From NCBI RefSeq assembly GCF_900444945.1, contig NZ_UFRM01000001.1, positions 1,312,501-1,376,500 on the forward strand: a stretch of DNA of 64,000 nucleotides, in the 5' to 3' direction. Positions 8,351 through 16,406 of this stretch are shown here, one piece after another. Made by a program: the position numbers and the translations under genes. The notes under the pieces were generated by a model. That model ran no database searches. It was not told the DNA's origin and saw nothing but the letters and a program-made list of their open reading frames with translations. Every line of letters starts with the position of its first letter. Within the stretch, counting starts at the first letter, position 1. The DNA comes from Actinobacillus lignieresii. Lineage in GTDB: Bacteria > Pseudomonadota > Gammaproteobacteria > Enterobacterales > Pasteurellaceae.

Positions 8351-8905
8351 TCACAGACTTTGAATTTGTTTGATTAAGCTCTCTGCGTGTTCATCGGCTT
8401 TCGCTTGCACTTGGGCTAAATCGTCTTCTGAACTTACTCCCGGAATATAAAGCATTCCGCTGCTATGCACTGGTGCTTGCCATACTAAACCAGAGAATTT
8501 TGCGGTGTCTTTTAATGGGGCTAATAAATCATCAAGACGGTGGAACAATTCGCCATTGTAAGCCTCTTCTCCGCCACCAACCGTGTATGAGAAAATCACT
8601 TTTTTGCCGTGTAATTTGTCGCCATTAGTGCCGTAAGCAAAACCGTAGGCAAACACATCATCAAAATAGCGTTTGAGAATAGCAGGAATGCTGTACCAAT
8701 GCATTGGATATTGGAACACCACTACATCCGCTTGCACTAACGCCGCTTGCTCAGCAGCAACGTCAATATCCTGATTGCCGTAAAGCCCTGCTAAATCACG
8801 CACTTGTACATTGGCAATTTCATTTTCTAAGCGTTTAAGAATACGTGCATTCGCTGTTGAATGAGATAAATTACTATGACCTGAAATCACTAATACGTTT
8901 TTCAT
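8351..8905 (-). CDS. NAD(P)H-dependent quinone-reductase-like flavoprotein
   Basis: 184 aa. It has the flavodoxin-like fold of the NQO1/KefF/MdaB family: an N-terminal FMN-phosphate loop region (VISGHSNLSHSTANARIL), VVFQYPMHWYSIPAILKRYFDDVFAYGFAYG, which is diagnostic for the group, and TVGGGEEAY. It likely reduces quinones or other electrophiles by two electrons. The AraC-type promoter A lies 294 bp upstream, but a hairpin stands between it and this gene. Confidence 0.85.
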   Translation of the reverse strand: MKNVLVISGHSNLSHSTANARILKRLENEIANVQVRDLAGLYGNQDIDVAAEQAALVQADVVVFQYPMHWYSIPAILKRYFDDVFAYGFAYGTNGDKLHGKKVIFSYTVGGGEEAYNGELFHRLDDLLAPLKDTAKFSGLVWQAPVHSSGMLYIPGVSSEDDLAQVQAKADEHAESLIKQIQSL

Positions 8906-8935
8906 CGTTGTGTCCTCTCTATTGATTGATAAAGT

Positions 8936-9019
8936 GCGGTTAGATTTACAAATTTTTTAGAAAATCTCACCGCTTAGTAGAAAAAATGCCGCCTGAAGCA
9001 TAAACTTACAGACGGCATT
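8936..9019 (-). repeat. Two stacked hairpins, one with Neisseria-DUS-like arms
   Basis: The first hairpin joins GCGGT..AGATTT (8936-8947) and its near complement (8962-8973); its left side includes the Haemophilus-type AAGTGCGGT. The second pairs AATGCCGCCTG (8985-8995) with CAGACGGCATT (9009-9019). On the minus strand the second reads ATGCCGTCTG and is followed by a T run, so it looks like a leftward terminator. Its arms are close to the Neisseria uptake word ATGCCGTCTGAA. Confidence 0.5.
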
Positions 9020-9164
9020 GGTGGGGGATCTTACTTACAAAATATGACCAACTTCACTCAAGCAGCCTGAGTCTCTGTTAGTAATCACGCCTATTCACTA
9101 TAAAAAATACCGTAGTTTCAAAAGCTAACATTTGCGTTTCGTCGTGTATATTGAAAGTGCGGTT
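9020..9164. other. Gene-free leader between promoter A and the 8985-9019 hairpin
   Basis: Only a 17-codon frame is visible here on the minus strand, with no recognisable product. The layout of promoter, about 140 bp, then terminator suggests that a gene once present here has been deleted. Confidence 0.3.
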
Positions 9165-9231
9165 ATTTTAGGGAAACATTTTCATAAGTGGGTAGTTTAT
9201 TTCTCTAAATAACTTGCCTATTTCTCTAATT
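9165..9231 (-). promoter_or_regulatory. AraC-type site A with -10
   Basis: Two direct half-sites, ATTTCTCTAA at 9199 and again at 9220, are spaced 21 bp with CTTGCCT between them. On the minus strand TAAAAT (9165-9170) begins 29 nt past the site, as at sites B, C and D. The promoter points left toward the quinone-reductase-like gene. Confidence 0.7.
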
Positions 9232-9237
9232 CCTAAA

Positions 9238-9732
9238 CTATTCATGGAATACCACAGTTTCACTCAGTGGCGCACGTGGTTGAATATAACTGTTGGCAGT
9301 AGAATTCGGTTTTGGTCTGCCGAAAGAAATACCTAGCACTAATTTATAATTATCAGGCACATTAAATTCTTGGCGCACTACATCAGGACTATAAGTTAAT
9401 GCAATTTGCGGCACGCTGCCGAAACCGTGCGCGGTGAGTGATAGCATAAAATTCTGAGCCAACATACCAACATCTAATGCGGTAAATACGTTGTCGGTAA
9501 AATCAGGCATAAAGAAAAACGCTGCGTGCGGTGCGCCATAAAAACGTTTGTACGAATCACGCATACGATCTTCATAAACACCCGTCAATGCGTGTTGGTC
9601 AAAAATAAAATCAGGGGCAAGATTGCCAGTGCATCTTTTAAGACAGCATCCATTTCTTCTTTGGTGAGTGGTTCTGGTAGATATTCACGAATAGATTTAC
9701 GAGTTTGTGTGGTAGTTGAAAAATCTAACATT
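9238..9732 (-). pseudogene. Nitroreductase, internally deleted and frameshifted
   Basis: The N-terminus from ATG 9732 (SIREYLPEPLTKEEMDAVLKDA) is typical of nitroreductases, but the next expected segment, the FMN-binding SPSNCNTQPW region, is absent. The frame then shifts and homology resumes in another frame at DFIFDQHALTGVYEDR, continuing to the C-terminus at 9238 (GAPHAAFFFMPDF, GISFGRPKP). I estimate about 60 residues are missing, at about 9600-9640. It should be inactive. AraC-type promoter B lies upstream. Confidence 0.8.
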
Positions 9733-9862
9733 TTGTTGTCCTCTGCTTAAATGAAAAGTGCGGTCGGGTTTCACTCATTTCTTTAGCGCCGTTGGCAAAG
9801 CCAACATTCAAACGTCAGCATTTATGCAAAATGTTGAGGAAATTTAACCGCTTGTTGCCATT

Positions 9863-9928
9863 ATCATATGCAGGCTAAGGAATAATCGGTATCGCATTTC
9901 TCTAAATTTTATGCCTGATTCTACAAAT
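9863..9928 (-). promoter_or_regulatory. AraC-type site B with -10
   Basis: Half-sites ATTTCTCTAA (9896) and ATTCTACAAA (about 9918) flank TATGCCT. On the minus strand TATGAT (9863-9868) begins 28 nt beyond the site. It lies 164 bp upstream of the nitroreductase remnant and just past the stop of the YjbR-like gene. Confidence 0.7.
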
Positions 9929-9930
9929 AT

Positions 9931-10302
9931 TTATTTCATGGTCAGATCATAGCTCCAATCTAACAGCTTTTTCATTTCGTCAAAATCAAAGCCGTGATCA
10001 AGCACAATACTCAGCCAATGTTTTTTGTTCATATGGTAAGCTGGTAAGACATTTTTATCTTGTTGCAGAATACTCACCATCTCAGGATCGCATTTTAGCG
10101 TAACGATATCGGAGACTTCTTCACCCGCTAAACCTAAACTTTTATTGGGGACCGTCATCAACAAAGCAAACCACTTTTGTTTGGCATTTTGGTGGTGTAA
10201 TACCGCAATTGCATAAGAAGGATATTTATCGACAAAAAGAAATTCAGGCTCTACGCCGTATTGTGTTTTAGCATAATGCAAAATCGCTTGTCGTTGATTC
10301 AT
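9931..10302 (-). CDS. MmcQ/YjbR-family protein
   Basis: 123 aa, with the CyaY-like YjbR fold: QAILHYAKTQYGVEPEFLF, then KWFALLMTVPNKSLGL, YHMNKKHWLSIVLD and the C-terminal DLTMK. The family is predicted to bind DNA because of its fold, but the role is not established. It follows ohr on the same strand beyond a terminator, and may be expressed by partial readthrough. Confidence 0.8.
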   Translation of the reverse strand: MNQRQAILHYAKTQYGVEPEFLFVDKYPSYAIAVLHHQNAKQKWFALLMTVPNKSLGLAGEEVSDIVTLKCDPEMVSILQQDKNVLPAYHMNKKHWLSIVLDHGFDFDEMKKLLDWSYDLTMK

Positions 10303-10341
10303 ACCAAACTCCTTACGATACTATTATTCGAGATGAAAAAA

Positions 10342-10367
10342 ATGCCGCCTAAAATTTCAGGCGGCAT
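10342..10367 (-). terminator. ohr terminator with DUS-like arms
   Basis: ATGCCGCCT (10342-10350) pairs with AGGCGGCAT (10359-10367). On the minus strand a T run follows. The arm reads ATGCCGCCTGAA on the minus strand, one base away from the Neisseria uptake word. Confidence 0.75.
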
Positions 10368-10375
10368 CTTGTTAA

Positions 10376-10807
10376 TTACAAGTCAAAAGTTTGCATCACA
10401 TTCACGTGTAAACGTACATCGACATTGCCACGTGTGGCATTTGAATATGGACAAGTTGAGTGTGCTTTTTCAATTAAAGTTTTTGCTTCTTCTAAGCTAA
10501 TTCCTTCCACGGTAATCGTGATGTCAATTTCAAAGCTGAATGCACCGTCCCGTTTTTGACCGATACCCACCCCAACAGTTGTTGAGTGTTTAGTCGGTTT
10601 AATGCCCAGTGTTGGAGCAACGTGGATAATCGCATTATCAAAACACGCTGCATAGCCCATTGCGAAAAGCTGTTCAGGGTTAGCGCCCTCTTTGCCACTT
10701 TCGTTTTGGAAACCAACTAAATCTAAACCGAGTGAACCGTCATCTACTCGTGTATGACCGTCACGACCGCCTACTGCTGTTGCTGATGTTTTGTAAAAAA
10801 TTTTCAT
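10376..10807 (-). CDS. ohr: Organic hydroperoxide resistance protein, OsmC/Ohr family
   Basis: 143 aa, normal for Ohr. The two redox cysteines are in the expected contexts: GYAACFDNAI (about residue 55) and THSTCPYSNATRGN-like AHSTCPYSNATRGNVDV (about residue 120). The family reduces organic hydroperoxides using a reactive Cys pair and lipoyl or thiol donors in the cytoplasm. Promoter C, with the AraC-type site, ends about 40 bp upstream, so induction by the local AraC protein is likely. Confidence 0.9.
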   Translation of the reverse strand: MKIFYKTSATAVGGRDGHTRVDDGSLGLDLVGFQNESGKEGANPEQLFAMGYAACFDNAIIHVAPTLGIKPTKHSTTVGVGIGQKRDGAFSFEIDITITVEGISLEEAKTLIEKAHSTCPYSNATRGNVDVRLHVNVMQTFDL

Positions 10808-10845
10808 AATATTGTCCTTGTTGAAGTGTTGTCTGAATGATGATT

Positions 10846-10912
10846 ATTTTATGGTTTTCATGCACCAATGCGGTAGCACATTTCTTTAAAATTCTTGCCT
10901 ATTTCTCTAATT
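10846..10912 (-). promoter_or_regulatory. AraC-type site C with -10, ohr promoter
   Basis: Half-sites ATTTCTTTAA (10880) and ATTTCTCTAA (10901) are 21 bp apart with CTTGCCT between. On the minus strand TAAAAT (10846-10851) begins 29 nt past the site, giving a leader of about 35 nt to ohr. The right half-site overlaps the last codons of the aldolase gene. Confidence 0.75.
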
Positions 10913-11690
10913 TCGCTTTAAAACCGGCAACCGTACTATCTGCCGCACTCGCAAGAAAAGCAGTGTCTGCCCCAAGTGCAAAGAACGATACGCCAAGATC
11001 AGCATAGTGTTTCGCTTGTTCCGGAGTAGCGGCGATTGTCCCCACCGGTACGCCGAATTCACGAATACGCTTGATCGCATATTCCATTTTTGCCACTACG
11101 TCCGGATGCAGAATATTCGGACCTAATCCCATATCCACCGCTAAATCCGCAGGGCCTAGGAAAATCGCGCCTACGCCTTTTGTGCTTGCAATAGCATCTA
11201 AATTTTCCATACCTTTTAGGCTTTCGATTTGCAACATAATCATTGATTCATCATCAATGCGTTGTTGGTAATCAGGAATACGCCCAAAGCGAGATGCTCG
11301 CACTACTCCAGCCCCCATACCACGTTTGCCTTCAGCCGGATATTTCGCCCAACGAATGATTTGTGCCGCTTCTTCGCCACTTTCCACCATTGGTACGATG
11401 ATATTTTGAACCCCTGAATCCATTAACTGCTTGAATGTGCCAGCGGTTGCCTCGCCCACACGCACCACTGGGGTCATTTCGTAAGGGGCAATCGCACGAG
11501 CCACGTTTAAAATGGTTTGAATGTTGTGCGGGCCGTGTTCAGCGTCAATGAAAAGCCAGTCATAATCAGTAGTCGCAAGCACTTCTGCTACATCAGCTGA
11601 GGTGGTTTCTAACGCCACGCCATACTGCATTTTGCCCGCTTCAATGTTACGTTTAAGGTTGTTATGTAAGAAATCTTTTACCATTGCCAT
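10899..11690 (-). CDS. HpcH/HpaI-family aldolase
   Basis: 263 aa class II aldolase of the HpaI type. Visible signatures are FIDAEHGPH (about residues 47-55, catalytic His/acid region), [17 protein letters not shown], the metal-binding MLQIES, and [12 protein letters not shown]. Such enzymes split 2-oxo-3-deoxy sugar acids or 4-hydroxy-2-oxo acids to pyruvate plus an aldehyde. The ATG at 11690 has GGAG 5-6 nt upstream. It follows the ferritin-like gene by 10 bp, so the two share the promoter at site D. Confidence 0.85.
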   Translation of the reverse strand: MAMVKDFLHNNLKRNIEAGKMQYGVALETTSADVAEVLATTDYDWLFIDAEHGPHNIQTILNVARAIAPYEMTPVVRVGEATAGTFKQLMDSGVQNIIVPMVESGEEAAQIIRWAKYPAEGKRGMGAGVVRASRFGRIPDYQQRIDDESMIMLQIESLKGMENLDAIASTKGVGAIFLGPADLAVDMGLGPNILHPDVVAKMEYAIKRIREFGVPVGTIAATPEQAKHYADLGVSFFALGADTAFLASAADSTVAGFKAKLEK

Positions 11691-11700
11691 TGTTTGCTCC

Positions 11701-12159
11701 TTATAGCATTTTTGCTAAATAAACTTGTTTTCCGACCGCTTGGATTAAGTCAATTTGCGACTTCGTCCAGTTCAAATCTTCTTCCTCATCTTTGTAATAT
11801 TCTTTGATAAGGTCGTAAGTGGTAATATCCAAATAACCTGCATTTAACACGTCTTCCACGATTGGCAAGCCGTCTTGCGAGGCTTTCAAATCATACGCCA
11901 AGAAATCTTCAATATCGTTGAACAGTTGGCGTGCAGGAATTGTATCTTGGCGAAGTTCGCCGTCTAAATCTAAAATACGGTTATGGAATTGAGCGATAAA
12001 ATCTAATTCTGACGCGCCGTGTTCCGCATATTTTTCTGCTAATTTGGTAAATCCTTGACTAGCAAACACACGAGACATCATTTGATGATTTAACGCATTT
12101 GCGGTGAGCTGTGTTGAAATATGTTGTAAAATCTCAATCGTTTTTTGTACATCTTTCAT
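11701..12159 (-). CDS. Ferritin-like (bacterioferritin-related) protein
   Basis: 152 aa, largely helical. The pattern [28 protein letters not shown] followed by LDLDGELRQ and a late [12 protein letters not shown] helix resembles a bacterioferritin/Dps four-helix bundle, with Glu/His in the places where a di-iron centre would sit. Iron storage or peroxide-linked iron handling is an inference. It is the first gene of a two-gene unit with the HpaI-type aldolase and lies 85 bp from AraC-type site D. Confidence 0.65.
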   Translation of the reverse strand: MKDVQKTIEILQHISTQLTANALNHQMMSRVFASQGFTKLAEKYAEHGASELDFIAQFHNRILDLDGELRQDTIPARQLFNDIEDFLAYDLKASQDGLPIVEDVLNAGYLDITTYDLIKEYYKDEEEDLNWTKSQIDLIQAVGKQVYLAKML

Positions 12160-12211
12160 TTTGTTTCTCCTTGATCACATCGATAAATTCATTGCGTTTG
12201 AAACTGTGCTT

Positions 12212-12277
12212 ATCTTATGATAACTTTCATCTCACAGGTATATTATTTCTCCAAACAACTTGCCTAATTCTATAAAT
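12212..12277 (-). promoter_or_regulatory. AraC-type site D with -10, between araC and ferritin-like gene
   Basis: Half-sites ATTTCTCCAA (12245) and AATTCTATAA (12266) flank CTTGCCT. On the minus strand TAAGAT (12212-12217) begins 28 nt beyond the site. The element abuts the ATG (12278) of the araC gene, so binding could both activate the leftward operon and limit araC. Confidence 0.7.
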
Positions 12278-13132
12278 ATGCAAATTATTGATAAATTATT
12301 ACCGCTTGTGCCTAAAAACCAAATTTGGCAAACGCCGATTGATGGACTTGTGATTCAGCACGCTGATCGCCCTACACCGGTGGCGAACACAATTCTTGAA
12401 CCTCGCATTTGTATTGTGTTGCAAGGCGAGCGAAAAATTTGTATCGGCGATCAATGTACGCTATTCAGCAATCAACATTTTATGTTCTGCCCTGTGAATG
12501 TTCCGTTATCGGTGGAAGTGGTAGAAGCCAGCCCTGAAAAGCCCTATTTGATGATGACGATGAAAATCGATCTGAAAATGGTGGCAAGTATCGTGCCTCA
12601 CATCCCAAACAAAATTGCAAAAAATCAGCCAAAATCGACCGTTTCTTTGAAGTGGCAATTGGAAGAAAATTTGCTAGCTCAGTTTGAGCATCTGATTGAT
12701 TTACTCAAAACGCCGGAAGATATTGATTTTCTTGCGCCGCTTATTCAGCAACACATTTACTATGTTCTGCTAAAAAGCGAGCAAGGGCAAAAATTAAGAG
12801 AACTCGTTAATGAAGGAAGCCATACCCAGCGTATAGCCCAAACTGCGTTTTGGATCGAGCAACATTTGTCTGAGCCGTTACGGGTGGATGATTTGGCGAA
12901 ACAGGCGGGAATGTCGGTCTCCGGCTTTCATTCGCATTTTAAAAAAATGACCAATATGTCGCCGTTACAATATCAAAAATCACACCGCTTACTGGCTGCA
13001 CAACGTTTGATCCAAGCCAAACAGAGCAATATCGCAAGCGTTGCTTTCCAAGTCGGTTACGAAAGTCCAGGTCAGTTTAGCCGAGAATATAAAAGACATT
13101 TTGGGGTAAGCCCAAAAGGAGATGCGAGCTAG
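12278..13132 (+). CDS. YqhC-like AraC-family transcriptional regulator
   Basis: 284 aa from ATG 12278; a TTG at 12260 would add six residues, and neither has a good ribosome site. The N-terminal AraC_N domain (PRICIVLQGERKICIGDQ) is followed by two helix-turn-helices, RVDDLAKQAGMSVSGFHSHF and IASVAFQVGYESPGQFSREY. The closest type I recognise is YqhC, an aldehyde-responsive activator in E. coli. Its gene abuts site D, and four matching sites lie in the redox cluster to the left. It is therefore the likely regulator of that cluster. Confidence 0.85.
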   Translation: MQIIDKLLPLVPKNQIWQTPIDGLVIQHADRPTPVANTILEPRICIVLQGERKICIGDQCTLFSNQHFMFCPVNVPLSVEVVEASPEKPYLMMTMKIDLKMVASIVPHIPNKIAKNQPKSTVSLKWQLEENLLAQFEHLIDLLKTPEDIDFLAPLIQQHIYYVLLKSEQGQKLRELVNEGSHTQRIAQTAFWIEQHLSEPLRVDDLAKQAGMSVSGFHSHFKKMTNMSPLQYQKSHRLLAAQRLIQAKQSNIASVAFQVGYESPGQFSREYKRHFGVSPKGDAS

Positions 13133-13190
13133 TGTATTAGTGATAACAAGCGGTCTAATTTCCCTCATTTTTTGCAAATACGTTCGTCAA

Positions 13191-14090
13191 TTATTGTTTC
13201 GTCAAACTCTCCACCAACAAATTTCTGATCCATTGATATGCTGGGTCTTGGTGGGTGCGTTCGTGCCATGCCATTTGGATTGCAAAGCCCTGTACTTCAA
13301 GCGGAAGCTCTTTGCAAATCAATCCGCTAAAGTTATGAGATAAACGTGATGGCATCAATGCCACTACGTCTGTGCTACGTAAGATATTCGGTAGCAAAGA
13401 AAAGTGATTGACTGAGACTGACACACGACGAGCTTTACCGAGTTTAGCCAATGCCTCATCGCACACACCGTAAAATTGTCCGCCGTCATAGGACATCATT
13501 GCAAAATCCAATTCACAAAAGTTGTCTAAATTGAGCGGTTGATTTGCCATTGGGTGATCTGCTCGCATCACACAAACATAATGTTCTGTCAGCAACGGTT
13601 TGCTGTGTAAATCCGCCGGAATATGTTGGGTGGAAACCAAGGCGATATCAATTCTCGCCTGTTCAAATTGGGCTAACAAATCCACGTCTTGTGCCGGTAA
13701 AAATGCCACTCGAATTTTCGGCGCAAGTTGTTTTAAATGCGCTAAAAAAGGCGTACCGATTGCTTCCAAACCGTAATCGGTGGAAGCAATATTAATCGTC
13801 ATTTCTGCTGTTTGCGGATCAAATTCCACCGGACGCAACATTCGATTTACTTCCGCCAAAATAGTCTTGACCGAAGGCATTAATGCCAAGGCTCTGGCGG
13901 TCGGTTCAATCCCGTGTTGTACACGCACAAATAACGGGTCACCAAAACTGTCACGCAGGCGATTAAGCATTGCACTCATTGCCGGCTGAGTCACGGATAA
14001 ACGTTGTGCCGCTTTGGTTACGTTACGTTCTTGTAAGAGTGCATCAAACGCTTTCAATAAATTTAAGTCAACAGTTCTAATATCACGCAT
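13191..14090 (-). CDS. LysR-family transcriptional regulator
   Basis: 299 aa. The N-terminal winged helix (LNLLKAFDALLQERNVTKAA, then LSVTQPAMSAMLNRLRDSF) and a periplasmic-binding-like effector domain place it in the NodD/PcpR-like LysR branch. It is divergent from the old yellow enzyme gene with a strong operator 10 bp from its start. The same 33-bp operator recurs near a dehydrogenase/nitroreductase pair and near adhC, so it probably controls those genes as well. The inducer is unknown; an electrophile or aldehyde is a reasonable guess. Confidence 0.9.
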   Translation of the reverse strand: MRDIRTVDLNLLKAFDALLQERNVTKAAQRLSVTQPAMSAMLNRLRDSFGDPLFVRVQHGIEPTARALALMPSVKTILAEVNRMLRPVEFDPQTAEMTINIASTDYGLEAIGTPFLAHLKQLAPKIRVAFLPAQDVDLLAQFEQARIDIALVSTQHIPADLHSKPLLTEHYVCVMRADHPMANQPLNLDNFCELDFAMMSYDGGQFYGVCDEALAKLGKARRVSVSVNHFSLLPNILRSTDVVALMPSRLSHNFSGLICKELPLEVQGFAIQMAWHERTHQDPAYQWIRNLLVESLTKQ

Positions 14091-14100
14091 AATTATATTT

Positions 14101-14133
14101 GATATAAAAAATTATGATTAGATTTTATATCTT
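14101..14133 (+). promoter_or_regulatory. LysR operator copy 1
   Basis: GATATAAAA (14101-14109) and TTTTATATC (14123-14131) form an inverted repeat around ATGATTAG. It lies 10 bp from lysR and 47 bp from the old yellow enzyme gene. Near-identical copies lie at 20997 and 31077. Confidence 0.75.
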
Positions 14134-14180
14134 TAGCTGATTAAGATCTATTCGTTTTTTAGACATAAAGGATTAGACCC

Positions 14181-15242
14181 ATGGCAAAATTTAGATATTT
14201 ACAAACACCTTTCAAGCTCAAAAATCTTGAACTCAAAAACCGTATCGTGATGCCACCAATGTGCCAATATTCGGCTACAGACGGTGTGCCGAATGATTGG
14301 CACTTAGTTCATTACACAGCCCGTGCAATTGGTGGTGTCGGCTTAATTATTGTGGAAATGACCAACGTTGCGCCAAACGGTCGTATCACGCCGAATTGTT
14401 TAGGTTTATGGAATGACGAACAACGTGATGCATTTAAACCGATTGTTGATTCCGTGCATAAATACGGTAGTAAAATTGCGGTGCAAATTGGTCACGCCGG
14501 TCGTAAAGCGCAAGATTGCGATGATGTGGTTGCACCTTCGGCAATTCATTACGGTGAATTAGATTATGCAGGTCAGAATTTAAAAACACCTCGTGAATTA
14601 AGCAAAGCGGAAATTCAAGATGTGATTCAATCTTACCAAGATGCGGTAAAACGTGCAGTGGAAGCCGGCTTTGATGCGATTGAAATTCACGGCGCACACG
14701 GTTATTTAATTCACCAATTCTCATCACCGAAATCAAACCAACGTACTGATGAATACGGTCAAGATTGCTTCTTATTCGGTGAGCAAGTAATTAAAGCGGC
14801 TAAAGCGGTCATGCCGGCAGATATGCCGTTAATCGTACGTATTTCGGCACAAGAATTCGGTGCGGACGGTTTTGATGCAGATTACGGTGTGGAAATCGCA
14901 AAACGCTTTGCAGCAGCCGGTGCGGATTGTATGCACGTAAGTGCCGGCGGTGACGGTGTGTTAGCCGAAGGAAAACATCCACCATTTAATGCGGGCTATC
15001 AAGTATATCTAGCTCGTGCGGTAAAACAAGCGACCGGTTTACCAACCATTGCCGTGGGTATGTTAGATGATGCGAATGTGGTTGATCACGTATTAGCGAT
15101 TGGCGATGCGGATTTAGTAGCGGTTGGACGTGCGTTATTACGTGACCCGCAATGGGTATTAAATGTACAATATGCACAAAATGCGACAAACAGCAGCGGT
15201 GTTGAATTTGTGCCGGCACAATATCAACGCGGTTATCTGTAA
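14181..15242 (+). CDS. Old yellow enzyme-family NADH:flavin oxidoreductase (NamA/YqjM-like)
   Basis: 353 aa FMN-dependent TIM barrel. N-terminal KNRIVMPPMCQYSATDG is the YqjM/NamA signature, with the Cys that tunes FMN. IQIGHAGRKA carries the substrate-binding His, and EIHGAHGYLIHQFSSPKSNQRTDEYG is the classic OYE pattern. LVAVGRALLRDP closes the barrel. It reduces alpha,beta-unsaturated carbonyls and nitro compounds with NADPH. It is divergent from lysR with the shared operator, and ends in a hairpin terminator. Confidence 0.9.
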   Translation: MAKFRYLQTPFKLKNLELKNRIVMPPMCQYSATDGVPNDWHLVHYTARAIGGVGLIIVEMTNVAPNGRITPNCLGLWNDEQRDAFKPIVDSVHKYGSKIAVQIGHAGRKAQDCDDVVAPSAIHYGELDYAGQNLKTPRELSKAEIQDVIQSYQDAVKRAVEAGFDAIEIHGAHGYLIHQFSSPKSNQRTDEYGQDCFLFGEQVIKAAKAVMPADMPLIVRISAQEFGADGFDADYGVEIAKRFAAAGADCMHVSAGGDGVLAEGKHPPFNAGYQVYLARAVKQATGLPTIAVGMLDDANVVDHVLAIGDADLVAVGRALLRDPQWVLNVQYAQNATNSSGVEFVPAQYQRGYL

Positions 15243-15255
15243 TTAGTTCTCGTAT

Positions 15256-15290
15256 AAGCGGTGTAAAAAGTCGTATTTTTTACACCGCTT
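15256..15290 (+). terminator. Terminator after the old yellow enzyme gene
   Basis: AAGCGGTGTAAAAA (15256-15269) pairs exactly with 15277-15290, followed by TTCTTATTTG. Confidence 0.75.
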
Positions 15291-15322
15291 TTCTTATTTG
15301 TAACACTCGGATTTATCACACA

Positions 15323-16360
15323 ATGCAACTTTCTATTTTAAACCTCGTCCCAGTGCGTGAAGGACAAGACTACGCACAAGCGATGCAATCGATGATCAAA
15401 CTGGCACAACTGGCGGAAGAGCTGGATTTGGCACGTTATTGGATTGCCGAACACCATAATATGAAAAACTTAGCTAGTTCAGCGACCGCTCTGCTGATTC
15501 AACACGCGTTAGCTAATACTAACAAAATTGCGGTCGGCTCAGGCGGTGTGATGTTACCGAACCACAGTCCTTATATTGTAGCGGAACAATACGGTACGTT
15601 AGCTACGCTTTATCCAAATCGTGTCCAACTTGGCTTAGGCAGAGCGCCCGGCACCGATATGCGTACTGCTAACGCGTTACGCCGTGGGGCAAAACACCTC
15701 GAATTTCCGGATGAAATTGCCGAACTGCGTGGTTATTTCCAAAATACTAATCCGGTTTCCGCTTACCCTGCCGCCGGTTTAGATATCCCGTTCTATATTT
15801 TAGGCTCCAGCACCGAAAGTGCTTATTTAGCTGCAGAACTCGGCTTACCTTACGCATTTGCCGCACATTTTGCACCACGAATGATGATGGAAGCGGTCGA
15901 AATTTATCGCCGTTATTTCAAGCCGTCCGACTATTTGGCAAAACCTTATGTGATTATGGGCGTGAATGCGATTGTGTCGGACAGCGATGCGGAAGCACAA
16001 AGCCTGGTGACAACCCAAACGCAATTCTTTATTAATGTCGTGACGAACGCACAACAGAATTTACAACCGCCAATGGCAAATGACGCGGAAGTATGGCAAA
16101 ACTTTAACCGCACGGAAAACGAGTTGCACTTCGGACCGGTCGATTTACGTGAAATGCAGATTTACCACCAAGAAAAAGCGGTAGTGGAACAAATGACCGC
16201 TTGTACGCTAGTCGGCTCGCCAGCAACGGTTAAAACCCAATTGACACAATTAGCTAAACGAGTGGAAATTGATGAAATTATGGCGGTAACTTATATATAC
16301 GATGAACAAAAACAAGCGAAATCTTACCGCTTGTTGAAAGAAATCGTAGCGAGTATGTAA
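15323..16360 (+). CDS. LLM-class flavin-dependent oxidoreductase (luciferase-like)
   Basis: 345 aa luciferase-like monooxygenase. It shows the group-typical ARYWIAEHHNMKNLASSATA near residues 38-57, KIAVGSGGVMLPNHSPYIVAEQYGTL, and LGLGRAPGTD. E. coli YhbW is of the same type. Such enzymes use reduced flavin and O2 or act as flavin reductases; the substrate is not known. It follows the old yellow enzyme gene by 80 bp across a terminator. Its own terminator has been split by the IS insertion. Confidence 0.85.
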   Translation: MQLSILNLVPVREGQDYAQAMQSMIKLAQLAEELDLARYWIAEHHNMKNLASSATALLIQHALANTNKIAVGSGGVMLPNHSPYIVAEQYGTLATLYPNRVQLGLGRAPGTDMRTANALRRGAKHLEFPDEIAELRGYFQNTNPVSAYPAAGLDIPFYILGSSTESAYLAAELGLPYAFAAHFAPRMMMEAVEIYRRYFKPSDYLAKPYVIMGVNAIVSDSDAEAQSLVTTQTQFFINVVTNAQQNLQPPMANDAEVWQNFNRTENELHFGPVDLREMQIYHQEKAVVEQMTACTLVGSPATVKTQLTQLAKRVEIDEIMAVTYIYDEQKQAKSYRLLKEIVASM

Positions 16361-16406
16361 TATAAAAAGCGGTCGTAAATGATCTGCCCCCAAAAAGTTA
16401 GACTAT

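Noticed and set aside
9090..9150. 17-codon leftward frame after promoter A
   Set aside because: No ribosome site or recognisable sequence; likely chance.
12260..12277. TTG start for the AraC regulator six codons upstream
   Set aside because: It would place the start inside operator D and has no ribosome site; ATG 12278 is the simpler choice, though also weakly supported.
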